This document shows, piece after piece, positions 1-8,967 of a stretch of DNA of 64,000 nt. The stretch is from Prauserella salsuginis (GTDB lineage: Bacteria; Actinomycetota; Actinomycetes; Mycobacteriales; Pseudonocardiaceae): assembly GCF_024648885.1 (NCBI RefSeq), contig NZ_JANBBF010000011.1:372001-436000 (forward strand), read 5' to 3'. The position numbers and the translations under genes are program-made. The notes beneath the pieces were generated by a model that ran no database searches, was not told where the DNA came from, and saw only the letters and a list, made by a program, of their open reading frames with translations. The first letter of the stretch is position 1. Each line of letters opens with the position of its first letter.

Positions 1-1
1 C

Positions 2-265
2 GGTGAGGCGTCCCGCATCGTCGACGAGGCGCACGCCGAGGCCGACAAGCAGCGCGGCGACTGCGACGCCTACGTCGACGGCAAGCTCGCCGAGTTCTCC
101 GAGTTGCTGTCGACGACGCTGCGCACCGTCGACTCCGGCCGTAACCACCTCCGCGGCAGCGGTGGTTACAACGGCTCCGGCGGTTCCGGTTACAACGGCT
201 CGGGCTCCGGCTCGTACACCTCCGGCGCGGGTGGCCGCGGCTTCTACGACTTCCAATCCCACTGA
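2..265 (+). CDS. sepIVA: SepIVA-like DivIVA-domain septation protein, C-terminal part
   Basis: Only the last 87 codons are present; the start lies before the window. The visible part begins with a charged helix typical of the DivIVA coiled coil (residues such as VDEAHAEADKQRGD). It ends in a Gly/Ser/Tyr-rich tail with repeated GYNGSG motifs and a terminal YDFQSH. In mycobacteria the gene directly before DUF177-rpmF-rnc is sepIVA (Rv2927c), a DivIVA-family protein needed for septation and for organising the intracellular membrane domain. The same neighbours follow here, so position supports the name more than the sequence does. The Gly-Ser-Tyr tail is low complexity and probably disordered. 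Confidence 0.6.
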   Translation, partial: GEASRIVDEAHAEADKQRGDCDAYVDGKLAEFSELLSTTLRTVDSGRNHLRGSGGYNGSGGSGYNGSGSGSYTSGAGGRGFYDFQSH

Positions 266-460
266 GCGTTCGTGATCACCGGCATCGGTGCCCGTGCGAG
301 CGTGTCGGGTGCCGCCGCCGGCCCGTCCGGGCCCGTCGGGTTCTGCCCGGCCGCCGGGGACGGGTCCGCGCTGCTCGCGTACGCTGGATTGACGGCCTCA
401 CGCCGGCCGGTGTGATCGCCGGCGCCGGTCGTTCCAACCTCCCTCGAACCGAGAAATCCG
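266..460. other. Intergenic region before the DUF177-rpmF-rnc-mutM operon
   Basis: These 195 bp separate the septation gene from DUF177. A GC-rich stretch with short self-complementary segments (300-360) is followed by a possible -10 hexamer TACGCT near 380. No open frame here looks coding. The promoter is a weak guess; nothing else is recognisable. Confidence 0.3.
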
Positions 461-1096
461 ATGTCTGACGAACGTTCCCCGTATCCGAGCTCCGAACGTG
501 CCGACCGCAACCCGTGGCTGGTCGACACGCACGAGCTGGGCCGCCGCCCCGGCGCCAGCCGGCCGCTGCAACGGGACATCCCCGTCACCGAGCCGCTGGG
601 TGTGCCCGATGTGGTCACCGTGCCGTCCGGTGCGGCCATCGCCGTCGACCTGCTCATGGAGTCGGTCGTCGAAGGTGTGCTCGTCACCGGCTCGGCGAGC
701 GCGTCGACCACCGGCCAGTGTTCGCGGTGTCTCGACCCGATCACCGGTGACGTGGCGATCGACGTCACGGAGCTGTTCGCCTATCCGGAGTCGACGACCG
801 ACGAGACGACCGAGGAAGACGAGGTCAGCCGGGTCGTTGACGATCGCATCGACCTGGAACCGGTGGTCAGGGACGCGCTCGTGCTCGCGCTGCCGTTGGT
901 GCCACTGTGCAGCGACGACTGCGCCGGATTGTGCGCCGGATGCGGCGTGAAGTGGGCCGATCTCGAGCCCGGACACGGGCATGAGACGATAGATCCTCGG
1001 TGGGCCGCGCTCGTCGAGCGACTGCAGGACACGGAGGACGTCTCGGACGTCCCGAGTGACCGGGCAGAAGAAGGATCCGACGGCTCGGACCGGTGA
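461..1096 (+). CDS. DUF177 / YceD-family protein (23S rRNA accumulation protein)
   Basis: A protein of 211 residues of the YceD/DUF177 family, whose members accompany rpmF and are linked to 23S rRNA accumulation and 50S assembly. Two cysteine clusters are visible: CSRC near residue 87 and CSDDCAGLCAGCG near 148-160. They are the family's likely metal-binding pair. The N-terminal 35 residues are charged and variable; the last 25 are Asp/Ser/Glu-rich. It starts the run DUF177-rpmF-rnc-mutM, all on the same strand with short gaps, so cotranscription is likely. The exact biochemical role in Actinobacteria is not settled. Confidence 0.85.
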   Translation: MSDERSPYPSSERADRNPWLVDTHELGRRPGASRPLQRDIPVTEPLGVPDVVTVPSGAAIAVDLLMESVVEGVLVTGSASASTTGQCSRCLDPITGDVAIDVTELFAYPESTTDETTEEDEVSRVVDDRIDLEPVVRDALVLALPLVPLCSDDCAGLCAGCGVKWADLEPGHGHETIDPRWAALVERLQDTEDVSDVPSDRAEEGSDGSDR

Positions 1097-1183
1097 CACC
1101 GCACGTCGGTGCCGCATCCCACCCCGGAGTTCGAGCAAGCAGCTCGCGCGATCGCGGGCAGATTTTGATGAGGAGAATCAGCC

Positions 1184-1366
1184 GTGGCTGTCCCCAAGCG
1201 GAAGATGTCGCGCTCCAACACCCGCGCCCGCCGTTCGCAGTGGAAGGCGACGCCGGTGCAGCTCGTGGAGTGCTCCAACCGCGCCTGCAAGGCCAAGAAG
1301 CCGCAGCACGTCGCCTGCCCTGAGTGCGGTCAGTACGCCGGCCGGCAGGTCGTCGAGCCGGCCTGA
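1184..1366 (+). CDS. rpmF: 50S ribosomal protein bL32
   Basis: Sixty residues beginning [20 protein letters not shown], the bL32 signature. Four cysteines at positions 30, 35, 45 and 48 form the zinc ribbon of the C+ paralogue of L32. The GTG start is set by AGGAG at 1171-1175. High-GC actinobacteria often keep both zinc and non-zinc L32 forms. This copy, next to rnc, is the zinc-dependent form. It lies 12 bp before the chosen rnc start, so the two are surely cotranscribed. Confidence 0.97.
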   Translation: MAVPKRKMSRSNTRARRSQWKATPVQLVECSNRACKAKKPQHVACPECGQYAGRQVVEPA

Positions 1367-1377
1367 GGTTTCGCGAG

Positions 1378-2121
1378 ATGGGGGGTAAGGCACCGGCAGG
1401 CCCGGCTACGGATCCCGCACCGCTGCTCGAAGCGCTCGGTGTCGGCTTCGACAGCGAACTGCTGACGCTCGCGCTGACGCACCGCTCGTACGCGTACGAG
1501 AACGGTGGGCTGCTGCCGAACGAGCGGCTCGAGTTCCTCGGCGATGCGGTGTTGGGCCTGGTGGTGACCGATCACCTGTATCGCAAGCATCCCGATCTGC
1601 CGGAAGGGCAGTTGGCGAAACTGCGAGCGAGCGTCGTCAACATGCACGCGCTCGCGGGCGTCGCGCGTGAGCTCGGCGACGGTGGTCTCGGCACGTACCT
1701 GCTCCTCGGCAAAGGGGAGGAGCTGACGGGCGGCCGTGACAAGGCGAGCATCCTGGCCGACGGGCTCGAAGCCGTTATCGGCGCGACCTACATCGCGCAC
1801 GGCATCGAGACCGCGCGTGAGCTCGTCCACCGGCTGTTCGGCCAGTTGCTCGAAGAGGCGCCGCTGCGCGGAGCCGGCCTGGACTGGAAGACCAGCCTGC
1901 AGGAGCTGACCGCGTCGGCGGGCCTCGGCGTGCCCGAGTACAAGGTCGAGGACACCGGGCCCGACCACCGCAAGGAGTTCACGGCCACGGTGTACGTGAG
2001 TGGCCGCGACCTCGGCAGCGGCAGCGGCACGACGAAGAAGGAAGGCGAGCAGAAGGCCGCCGAGACGGCGTGGCGTGCGCTGTCCGAGGAGCTCGACCTC
2101 GGCAACGAGTCGTCCTCCTGA
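1378..2121 (+). CDS. rnc: Ribonuclease III
   Basis: Double-strand RNA endonuclease of 247 residues, acting in rRNA precursor processing and dsRNA decay. The catalytic domain carries [13 protein letters not shown] (residues 48-60), with E52 and D56 as metal ligands and a second acidic pair in DGLEAVIGA. The C-terminal 70 residues form a dsRNA-binding domain ending [16 protein letters not shown]. An in-frame ATG at 1324 lies inside rpmF. The ATG at 1378, just past the rpmF stop, gives the normal length and is preferred, though its ribosome site is weak, suggesting translational coupling. Confidence 0.96.
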   Translation: MGGKAPAGPATDPAPLLEALGVGFDSELLTLALTHRSYAYENGGLLPNERLEFLGDAVLGLVVTDHLYRKHPDLPEGQLAKLRASVVNMHALAGVARELGDGGLGTYLLLGKGEELTGGRDKASILADGLEAVIGATYIAHGIETARELVHRLFGQLLEEAPLRGAGLDWKTSLQELTASAGLGVPEYKVEDTGPDHRKEFTATVYVSGRDLGSGSGTTKKEGEQKAAETAWRALSEELDLGNESSS

Positions 2122-2139
2122 TCCCGTCCGGAGTCGCAC

Positions 2140-3012
2140 GTGCCTGAGCTTCCCGAGGTAGAGGTCGTGCGTGCCGGTCTCGAACGGCACGTGGCGGGCC
2201 GGGTTATCGCCTCGGTCGACGTGCTGCATCCGCGGGCGATCCGCAGACACGTGCCGGGTGCCGACGACTTCGCGGGCAGGCTCACCGGCGTGAAGATCAC
2301 CGCCGCGCGCAGGCGCGGGAAGTATCTGTGGCTGGATCTCGCCGACGGCGAGGCCATGCTCGCCCATCTGGGCATGAGCGGCCAGATGCTCGTTCAGCCG
2401 GCGTCGGCACCGGACGAGAAGCACCTGCGCGTGCGCATCCACTTCGCCGACGACGGCCCCGAGCTGCGGTTCGTCGACCAGCGCACCTTCGGCGGACTCG
2501 CACTCGACGACCTCATCGACGCCGACGGCACCCTCGTGCCCGCGAGCGTCGCCCACATCGGTCGCGACCCGATGGACCCGCGGTTCGACCTGGCCGCCGC
2601 GGTCGCGGGCCTGCGGCGCAGGCGCACCGAGATCAAACGGGCGCTGCTCGACCAGACGCTCGTCTCCGGTATCGGCAACATCTACGCCGACGAGGCGCTG
2701 TGGCGGGCGCGCCTGCACGGCGCGCGCCCCACCGAACGGCTCACCCGAGCGCAGGGCGAACTGGTGCTGACCGCCGCCAGCGAGGTCATGGCCGACGCGC
2801 TCGCCGCGGGTGGCACCTCGTTCGACGCGCTGTACGTCAACGTCAACGGCCGGTCCGGCTACTTCGAACGCTCGCTGGCCGTCTACGGCAGGGCGGGCCA
2901 GCCGTGCCGTCGCTGCGGCGCCGACATCCGCCGCGAAGCGTTCACCAACCGGTCCTCGTACTTCTGCCCGCGCTGTCAGCGCAGGCCCCGCCGGAGTCCC
3001 GCGGCCCGCTGA
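2140..3012 (+). CDS. mutM: Formamidopyrimidine-DNA glycosylase
   Basis: Base-excision repair glycosylase/AP lyase that removes 8-oxoguanine and formamidopyrimidines. The mature protein would start with Pro2-Glu3 (PELPEVE), the nucleophile and acid of the family; the conserved Lys is K61 in [10 protein letters not shown]4 zinc finger closes the protein (CRRCG...CPRCQ). With 290 residues it has normal length. The GTG start at 2140 is fixed because Pro must be residue 2. It lies 18 bp after rnc, and the rnc-mutM order is conserved in actinobacteria. A 14-residue Arg/Pro tail follows the zinc finger. Confidence 0.97.
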   Translation: MPELPEVEVVRAGLERHVAGRVIASVDVLHPRAIRRHVPGADDFAGRLTGVKITAARRRGKYLWLDLADGEAMLAHLGMSGQMLVQPASAPDEKHLRVRIHFADDGPELRFVDQRTFGGLALDDLIDADGTLVPASVAHIGRDPMDPRFDLAAAVAGLRRRRTEIKRALLDQTLVSGIGNIYADEALWRARLHGARPTERLTRAQGELVLTAASEVMADALAAGGTSFDALYVNVNGRSGYFERSLAVYGRAGQPCRRCGADIRREAFTNRSSYFCPRCQRRPRRSPAAR

Positions 3013-3045
3013 GCGTGTGCCGAGGCGGTGTCGACGGCCCGACGG

Positions 3046-3618
3046 TTACCGGCTGGACGTGCTCGAGCCGGTCGGTTCGGAACTCGGTCCGTCCGGAGTG
3101 GTGGTAGTCGTCGGCTCCGGTTCGGAGGACGTCGTTGTCGTCGTCGTGGTGGTCGACGAGGTGGTGCTCGACGTCGTCGGGTCCGGGTTGCCCGTCGGCT
3201 CCGGACCGGGGTCGTCCGGCTGGTCGTCGCGGGACGACGAGGACCGCTGCGGGTCGTCGGTCGTGGTGACGACGGTGGTCGTCGGTGTGCCGTCGGGGCC
3301 GATGCTGACCATGGTGCTCGTGGTCGACGTGGGCTCCGTCGAGGCGGGCACCGGCTTGCCGTCGACCATCACGGTCGTCGCGCCGGGCTCGGAACTGCCG
3401 GGGTCGGCCGTGGTGCTGTCGTTGCCCGCGTTGTCCACCTGGGAGCTGTCGTCGCCGTCTGCGGTGGCCTGGTCCCCGCCACCGGTCGTGACCTGGGCGA
3501 GCGCTCCGAAGGCGGTGGCCAGCACGAGGCCGCTCGCCGCCAGTGCGAGGTAGCCGGTGCGCTGCCAGCGTCCGGACGACTCGCGTGGGGGTGCGGTCTC
3601 GTCGTGCGAGGGGGCCAT
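3046..3618 (-). CDS. Single-pass membrane protein with Thr/Ser-rich outer domain, unknown function
   Basis: A 190-residue protein with a short cytoplasmic N-terminus, one hydrophobic helix (YLALAASGLVLATAFGAL, about residues 23-40) and then about 150 residues rich in Thr, Ser, Pro and Asp. Near the C-terminus are runs of Thr encoded by GTC-type trinucleotide repeats (complement of about 3120-3180). No domain is recognised; the tail looks like a disordered, possibly glycosylated stalk. It runs convergently into mutM with a 33-bp gap and divergently from acyP. The codon pattern of the first 50 residues supports a real gene. Confidence 0.6.
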   Translation of the reverse strand: MAPSHDETAPPRESSGRWQRTGYLALAASGLVLATAFGALAQVTTGGGDQATADGDDSSQVDNAGNDSTTADPGSSEPGATTVMVDGKPVPASTEPTSTTSTMVSIGPDGTPTTTVVTTTDDPQRSSSSRDDQPDDPGPEPTGNPDPTTSSTTSSTTTTTTTTSSEPEPTTTTTPDGPSSEPTGSSTSSR

Positions 3619-3772
3619 GCGGTTTCCTCCGACTCAGACAACCCGGATGGACGACGGCGGCACGCTATCACTGTCGGGTAAAGCCTGGGTGCGCGCAGGT
3701 GGGTAGGCCGGGTGGGCGGAGACTGCGCCGACGGGGCGCCATCATGGACGCGTGGGTGAAGGAGACGACACC
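3619..3772. promoter_or_regulatory. Divergent intergenic region between the Thr-rich membrane protein and acyP
   Basis: These 154 bp must hold promoters for both directions. The stretch CTATCACTGTCGGGTAAAG around 3664-3683 is the least GC-rich part and could hold a -10 element for either strand. No clear operator is seen. The assignment rests on gene arrangement only. Confidence 0.3.
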
Positions 3773-4093
3773 GTGGGTACGGGCGAGACCGTGGATACGA
3801 ACGACATCTCGCGGCCGGACGACTCGGCACGGGTGACCGCGTGGGTGCACGGAGCGGTGCAGGGCGTGGGGTTCCGGTGGTGGACCCGCAGCCGTGCGCT
3901 GGAGCTGGAACTGGTGGGAAGTGCGACCAACCTGCCGGACGGCAGGGTGCAGGTGGTCGCCGAAGGCTCGCGCGAGCGGTGCGAACGGCTGCTGGAGGCG
4001 TTGCGCGGCGGACAGCCGCCGGGCCGGGTGGATCATGTGGCGGAGCTGTGGGCCGAGCCGAAGGGCGGTCTGTCGGGGTTCGTCGAACGCTGA
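3773..4093 (+). CDS. acyP: Acylphosphatase
   Basis: Small alpha/beta enzyme hydrolysing acyl phosphates such as carbamoyl or acetyl phosphate. The core has the signature VQGVGFRWWTR, with the phosphate-binding Arg, and ATNLPDGRV, with the catalytic Asn. The GTG at 3773 follows AAGGAG at 3759-3764 with 8-bp spacing and gives 106 residues. An in-frame GTG at 3752 would add 7 residues but has no ribosome site. About 15 non-conserved residues precede the domain in either case. acyP directly before smc is the conserved actinobacterial order. Confidence 0.93.
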   Translation: MGTGETVDTNDISRPDDSARVTAWVHGAVQGVGFRWWTRSRALELELVGSATNLPDGRVQVVAEGSRERCERLLEALRGGQPPGRVDHVAELWAEPKGGLSGFVER

Positions 4094-4123
4094 CTCCCCG
4101 GACGCCGACCCCCTGAGTGCTGT

Positions 4124-4231
4124 TCTGGAGCGCTGATCTCGAGTCTGGAGCGCTGATCTCGAGCACCGGGGCACCGGGGGACTTGGACACCGGCGCACTT
4201 GGACGCCGGGCGCTTGGACACCGGGGCACTT
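4124..4231. repeat. Intergenic short tandem repeats between acyP and smc
   Basis: Two exactly adjacent identical 20-bp units (TCTGGAGCGCTGATCTCGAG) lie at 4124-4143 and 4144-4163. Three 15-16 bp units of the form GGACACCGGCGCACTT follow at 4185-4200, 4201-4215 and 4216-4231. A GCGCTGAGATCGAGC segment near 4234 is partly the inverse of the first unit. No open frame is convincing. The array resembles, in style but not sequence, the repeats at 15.4, 19.9 and 31.4 kb. Confidence 0.75.
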
Positions 4232-4512
4232 GGGCGCTGAGATCGAGCACTGATGCCGGACACTGACGTCGGACACGCACATCGGGCGCTGCCGCCCGCG
4301 CGGCCCACGGTGTGACGCCTGTGGTCACGGGGCGAACTGTGCCGGTTGGGGCGGGTGAGGCGAAAGCGGCTGGTCGGCGGGCCTCGGCGGTCGCGATGCG
4401 GGTGCGGCCGAGGTGGGCCGCGCCGGGGCGTCGTCCGACGGCGCGCGAGGGCACCCGGGTAGCATTCACCGATCGGAGATCGCCCCGGATGTGAGCGAAA
4501 GGTCGACGCCGC
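4232..4512 (+). promoter_or_regulatory. Upstream region of smc with possible -10
   Basis: About 280 bp without a credible gene. TAGCAT at 4460-4465 fits an actinobacterial -10 hexamer roughly 50 bp before the smc start, though no clear -35 is seen. AAAGG at 4498-4502 is the likely ribosome site. The rest is GC-rich sequence with no recognised feature. Confidence 0.4.
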
Positions 4513-7500
4513 GTGTACCTCAAGAGCTTGACGCTCAAAGGCTTCAAGTCGTTCGCGTCGGCGACCACGCTGCGGTTCGAACCAGGTATCACGTGCGTGG
4601 TCGGCCCGAACGGCTCGGGCAAGTCCAACGTCCTCGACGCGCTGCGCTGGGTCATGGGTACTCAGGGCGCCAAGGACCTGCGCGGCGGCAAGATGGAGGA
4701 CGTCATCTTCGCCGGCACGTCGGGTCGCGCGCCGCTCGGCCGCGCCGAGGTCACCCTGACGATCGACAACGCCGACGGTGCGCTGCCGATCGAGTACTCC
4801 GAGGTGTCGATCACCCGGCGGATGTTCCGGGACGGCGCCAGCGAGTACGAGATCAACGGCAGCGGGTGTCGGCTGCTCGACATCCAGGAACTGCTGTCGG
4901 ACTCCGGTATCGGCCGCGAGATGCACGTCATCGTCGGACAGGGCCAGCTGTCGGAGATCCTGCAGGCCAAGCCCGAGGAGCGCCGAGCGTTCATCGAGGA
5001 GGCCGCGGGTGTGCTCAAGCATCGCAAGCGCAAGGAAAAGGCCGTGCGCAAACTCAATGCGATGCAGGGCAACCTGGACCGGCTCAACGACCTGACGACG
5101 GAACTGCGCAGGCAGCTCAAACCGCTCGGCAAGCAGGCGGAGATCGCGCGCAAGGCGCAGACCGTCCAGTCGGAGCTGCGCGACGCGAAGCTGCGCCTCC
5201 ACGCCGACGATCTGGTGACCCAGCGGGAGGCGATCGCCAAGGAGGAGGCCGACGAGAACGCCGCGCGTGCCCGCCGGGCCGAGGTGGAGCAGGCGCTGGA
5301 GGTCGTCAGTTCCGAGCAGGCGGACCTGGAGCGCTCGCTCGCCGAGGACGCGCCGATGCTGCAGGCGGCGCAGGACACCTGGTACAAGCTGTCGTCGCTG
5401 GCCGAGCGGCTGCGCGGCACGGTGCGACTGGCCGTGGAGCGGCAGCGGCACCTGTCGGAGGAGATCGACACCGGCGGCACCGGCCGGGACCCGGAGGAAC
5501 TACTCGCCGAGGCCGAGGAAGCCGCCGAGCGCGAGGAAGAACTCAACGAGGCCGTCACCGAGGCCCGCGCCGCGTTGTCCGACGCGACCGAACGTCGCGA
5601 GCATCTGGAACGGGTGGTGCAGGAGGCCGAGCGCGCCCACATGGCCGCGGTGCGCGCCATCGCCGACCGGCGGGAGGGCATCGCGAAGCTGTCCGGCCAG
5701 GTGGAGGCGCTGCGCAGCAAGAACAACGCCACGGCCGACGAGGTCGAGCGGCTCACCAGCGCGATCGAGGAGGCCGAAGCCCGTGCGGAGGCCGCCGCCG
5801 AGGAGCTGGAGGCCGCCCGTGCCGAGGGCGGGGTCGAGGACTCCGACGACGCCGGCCTGCAGGAACGCCACGAGCGCGCTGTGGCGGCTGCCGAGGCCGC
5901 TAAGCAGCGGGTCGACGAACTGGTCAAGGCCGAGCGCAGCGCCGAGCGGGACATCGCGTCCGAGAAGGCCAGGGTCGATGCGCTCTCGATGGGCCTGAGC
6001 CGCAAGGACGGCGCGGGTGCACTGCTCGGCGCGACGGACGAGCTGCCGGGCCTGCTGGGGTCGGTCGCGGCGCTGCTGACCGTCGAAACCGGGTTCGAAG
6101 TCGCCTTGGCGGCGGCACTGGGACCGGTCGCCGACGCCGTGGCCGTGTCCGCGGGTGAGGAAGCCCTGTCGGCGCTGCGGTACCTCAAGGACAACGAATC
6201 CGGCCGTGCTGGTCTGTTGCTCGGCGGTGCCCGCGGCTCGGTGGACACGTCGGCGTGGCCCGCGCTGCCCAGCGGTGCGCGGTGGGCCCGCGAGGTCGTG
6301 ACGGCGCCGGACGCGTTGCGGCCCGCCGTCGAGCGCGCACTGGACCGCGTCGCGGTGGTCGAGACCCTGGACGACGCGCGTGAGCTGGTGCTCGCCGAGT
6401 CCGGGATCACGGCCGTCACCCGGGACGGCGACGTGCTGGGTGACCACTGGGCCGTGGGCGGATCGGCCAAGGACGAGAGCGTCATCGAGGTGCAGGCCGC
6501 CGTCGACGAGGCGCAGGACCGGCTGGCCGCCGCCGAGCGCGCCCTGGAACGGGCGTCCTCCGAACTGGAGGGCGCGCGCGCCGAGCAGGAGGATCGCCAG
6601 GCCGAGGTCACCGCGGCGAAGGACGCGCTGGGCGAGGCGAAGGTCCGCAAGGCCCGATCCACCGAGCGGCTCAGCAGCCTGGAACAGACCGCGCGGTCGG
6701 CCGAGTCCGAGGTGGAACGGCTGCGGAATCAGCGCGCGAAGGTGGAGCAGAGCCGCGAGGAGATGCTGACGCAGCTCGCCGAGCTCGAGGATCGCCTGGC
6801 CGCGGTGTCGGAACAGCCCGTGGAGGAGGACCCCGACACCTCGGAACGCGACGAGGCAGCCGAATCGCTCACCGAGGTGCGGCAGGAAGAGGTCGACGCG
6901 CGGTTGGCGCTGCGAACCGCCGAGGAACGCGCCCGGAGCATCGCGGGCAAGTCGGACGCGCTGGTGCGGGAGGCCGAGGCCGAGCGGCAGGCGCGGGAAC
7001 GTGCCGAGCAGGCGCGCATCGCCCGCGAGCGCGGCGCGGCGATCGCCGAGGCGGTCGCCAGCGGCGGTGAGGTGGCGCTCGACCGTATCGAGACCTCGTT
7101 GCAGCGCGCCGCCGCCGAACGGGACGCGGTGAAGGCCCGCCGGGAAGAGCGTGAGACGGCGCTGACGCAGGTGCGCGGCAAGGTCAAGGAGCTGACCGGG
7201 GAGTTGGAGAAGCTCACCGACGCGGTGCACCGGGACGAGGTCGCGCGCGCCGAACAGCGGCTCCGACTGGAACAGCTCGAAGTGAAGATCACCGAGGAGT
7301 TCGGCATCGGGCTGGACGACCTGGTCGCCGAGTACGGGCCGCACGTCGACGTGCCGCCCGGCGCGGGCGAGTTGGCCGAGTACGAAGCCGCCAAGGAACG
7401 CGGCGAGACGGTCGCCGAGCCGCAGCCGATCCCGTACGACAGGCCCACGCAGGAGCGCCGTGCCAAGCGCGCGGAGAAGGATCTCGCACAGCTCGGCAAA

Positions 7501-8148
7501 GTCAACCCGCTCGCCCTCGAGGAGTTCGCCGCGCTGGAGGAACGCTACAAGTTCCTGTCGACCCAGCTCGAAGACCTCAAGGACACCCGCAAGGATCTGC
7601 TGCAGGTGATCCAGGAGGTCGACGACAAGATCCTCGAGGTGTTCAGGAGCGCCTACGAGGACGTCGCGCGGGAGTTCGAGACCGTGTTCTCGGTGCTGTT
7701 CCCCGGCGGCGAGGGCCGCATGGTGCTCACCGAGCCCGAGGACATGCTGGCCACAGGGGTCGACGTCGAGGCCCGCCCGCCGGGCAAGAAGGTCAAGCGG
7801 CTCTCGCTCCTGTCCGGTGGCGAGAAGTCGCTGGTCGCGGTCGGGATGCTGGTGGCGATCTTCCGTGCCCGCCCGTCGCCGTTCTACGTGATGGACGAGG
7901 TCGAGGCCGCACTGGACGACACGAACATGCGCAGGCTGATCGGCCTGCTGGAGCAGCTGCGCGACAGCTCCCAGCTCATCGTCATCACGCACCAGAAGCC
8001 CACGATGGAGATCGCCGACGCGCTGTACGGCGTCAGCATGCAGGGCGACGGCATCACGAAGGTCATCTCGCAGCGCATGCGCACCGACACGGGTGAGCCG
8101 GAACCGGATTCGTCGGACCGCGACCAGGCCGAGCCCATCGAGGCCTGA
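4513..8148 (+). CDS. smc: Chromosome segregation protein SMC
   Basis: Condensin ATPase of 1,211 residues that organises and separates daughter chromosomes together with ScpA/ScpB, which are not in this window. The head is formed by both ends: Walker A GPNGSGKS at 31-38, ABC signature LSLLSGGEKS at 1097-1106 and Walker B FYVMDEVEAALDD at 1124-1136. Long Glu/Ala/Arg-rich coiled coils flank a hinge at roughly 510-660. The GTG start is supported by AAAGG at 4498 and by the family start (YLKSLTLKGFKSF). Length is normal. The C-terminus has a 25-residue acidic tail. Confidence 0.98.
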   Translation: MYLKSLTLKGFKSFASATTLRFEPGITCVVGPNGSGKSNVLDALRWVMGTQGAKDLRGGKMEDVIFAGTSGRAPLGRAEVTLTIDNADGALPIEYSEVSITRRMFRDGASEYEINGSGCRLLDIQELLSDSGIGREMHVIVGQGQLSEILQAKPEERRAFIEEAAGVLKHRKRKEKAVRKLNAMQGNLDRLNDLTTELRRQLKPLGKQAEIARKAQTVQSELRDAKLRLHADDLVTQREAIAKEEADENAARARRAEVEQALEVVSSEQADLERSLAEDAPMLQAAQDTWYKLSSLAERLRGTVRLAVERQRHLSEEIDTGGTGRDPEELLAEAEEAAEREEELNEAVTEARAALSDATERREHLERVVQEAERAHMAAVRAIADRREGIAKLSGQVEALRSKNNATADEVERLTSAIEEAEARAEAAAEELEAARAEGGVEDSDDAGLQERHERAVAAAEAAKQRVDELVKAERSAERDIASEKARVDALSMGLSRKDGAGALLGATDELPGLLGSVAALLTVETGFEVALAAALGPVADAVAVSAGEEALSALRYLKDNESGRAGLLLGGARGSVDTSAWPALPSGARWAREVVTAPDALRPAVERALDRVAVVETLDDARELVLAESGITAVTRDGDVLGDHWAVGGSAKDESVIEVQAAVDEAQDRLAAAERALERASSELEGARAEQEDRQAEVTAAKDALGEAKVRKARSTERLSSLEQTARSAESEVERLRNQRAKVEQSREEMLTQLAELEDRLAAVSEQPVEEDPDTSERDEAAESLTEVRQEEVDARLALRTAEERARSIAGKSDALVREAEAERQARERAEQARIARERGAAIAEAVASGGEVALDRIETSLQRAAAERDAVKARREERETALTQVRGKVKELTGELEKLTDAVHRDEVARAEQRLRLEQLEVKITEEFGIGLDDLVAEYGPHVDVPPGAGELAEYEAAKERGETVAEPQPIPYDRPTQERRAKRAEKDLAQLGKVNPLALEEFAALEERYKFLSTQLEDLKDTRKDLLQVIQEVDDKILEVFRSAYEDVAREFETVFSVLFPGGEGRMVLTEPEDMLATGVDVEARPPGKKVKRLSLLSGGEKSLVAVGMLVAIFRARPSPFYVMDEVEAALDDTNMRRLIGLLEQLRDSSQLIVITHQKPTMEIADALYGVSMQGDGITKVISQRMRTDTGEPEPDSSDRDQAEPIEA

Positions 8149-8191
8149 ACCGCAACGGCCTGTGGGGACCGCGGGCGGGCGTCGCGGGCCG

Positions 8192-8833
8192 TCAGCGCCG
8201 GCGGCGGGCGAAGACGACAGCGCCAGGCACGTCCTCGTCCGGCCGCAGGATCAGCTCGGCGTCGATCGTGAACCCCGCGTCGCGGAGCAGACCCGCGACC
8301 GCGTCGGGCCTGCGGTCGTGGCTGTCGACGTTGACCGGTCGGCCCGTGTAGCCCTCGGATGTGTGCCGGATGCCGTCGCCGACGTGGAAGCCGACCAGGA
8401 CGGGGCCCCCGGGGCGCACCACGCGGTGGAACTCGTCGAACACGCCGGGCAGGGCGTGGTCGGGCACGTGGATCACGGACCAGAACGCGAGCACCCCCGC
8501 GACGGCACCGCCGGCGAGGTCGAGGTCGGTCATGGTGCCGACGTCGAAGCGCAGGTGGGGGTAGGTGCGCCGGGCGAGGGCGACCATCTCGGGGGAGAGG
8601 TCGATGCCGAACGCGTCCACTCCCGCCTCGTGGAGGTGATCGGTGACGTGGCCCGGTCCGCAACCGACGTCGGCGACCGGGCCGCCTCCGCACTCGTGCA
8701 CCGCTTCGACGAACACCGCCAGGCTCGCCCGCAGGTGCGGCATCTCGTCGAGCAGCCCGCGCACCTTGTCGGCGTATCCGGACGCGTCGGTGTCGTACGA
8801 GGAGCGGGTGTCGGACAGCCAGGCGTCGGCCAT
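8192..8833 (-). CDS. Class I SAM-dependent methyltransferase
   Basis: A 213-residue Rossmann-fold methyltransferase with motif I VADVGCGPG at residues 53-61, an acidic end of strand 2 (GIDLSPEM) and the post-motif HRVVRPGGPVLVGFHVG. It resembles the UbiE/Methyltransf_11 group that modifies small molecules, but the substrate cannot be told from sequence. It runs convergently to smc with a 43-bp gap and is transcribed away from the symporter gene. The gene is not part of the conserved core order and was probably inserted between smc and ftsY. Confidence 0.8.
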   Translation of the reverse strand: MADAWLSDTRSSYDTDASGYADKVRGLLDEMPHLRASLAVFVEAVHECGGGPVADVGCGPGHVTDHLHEAGVDAFGIDLSPEMVALARRTYPHLRFDVGTMTDLDLAGGAVAGVLAFWSVIHVPDHALPGVFDEFHRVVRPGGPVLVGFHVGDGIRHTSEGYTGRPVNVDSHDRRPDAVAGLLRDAGFTIDAELILRPDEDVPGAVVFARRRR

Positions 8834-8906
8834 GAGGTGAACGGTAGTCGCTGCGCGGGCGGGCGGCCGGGCGCCGAACCGGTGGCGGCCGTCCGGGTGC
8901 GGGCGC

Positions 8907-8947
8907 GCGAAGGCCGGCGGGCGAACCGATCACCCGCCGGCCTTCGC
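8907..8947 (-). terminator. Strong hairpin terminator after the anmK-symporter operon
   Basis: Two 15-bp perfectly complementary arms (8907-8921 and 8933-8947, core GGCCGGCGGG/CCCGCCGGCC) enclose an 11-nt loop, about 20 bp past the symporter stop. There is no U-tract, which is common for actinobacterial hairpin terminators. Confidence 0.8.
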
Positions 8948-8967
8948 CGTCGTGGTACCCGCCGGTG

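Noticed and set aside
5500-7992. 830-residue open frame opposite smc
   Set aside because: Long antisense frame caused by high GC; Leu/Gln/Arg/Gly-rich, no domain, and smc on the other strand is certain.
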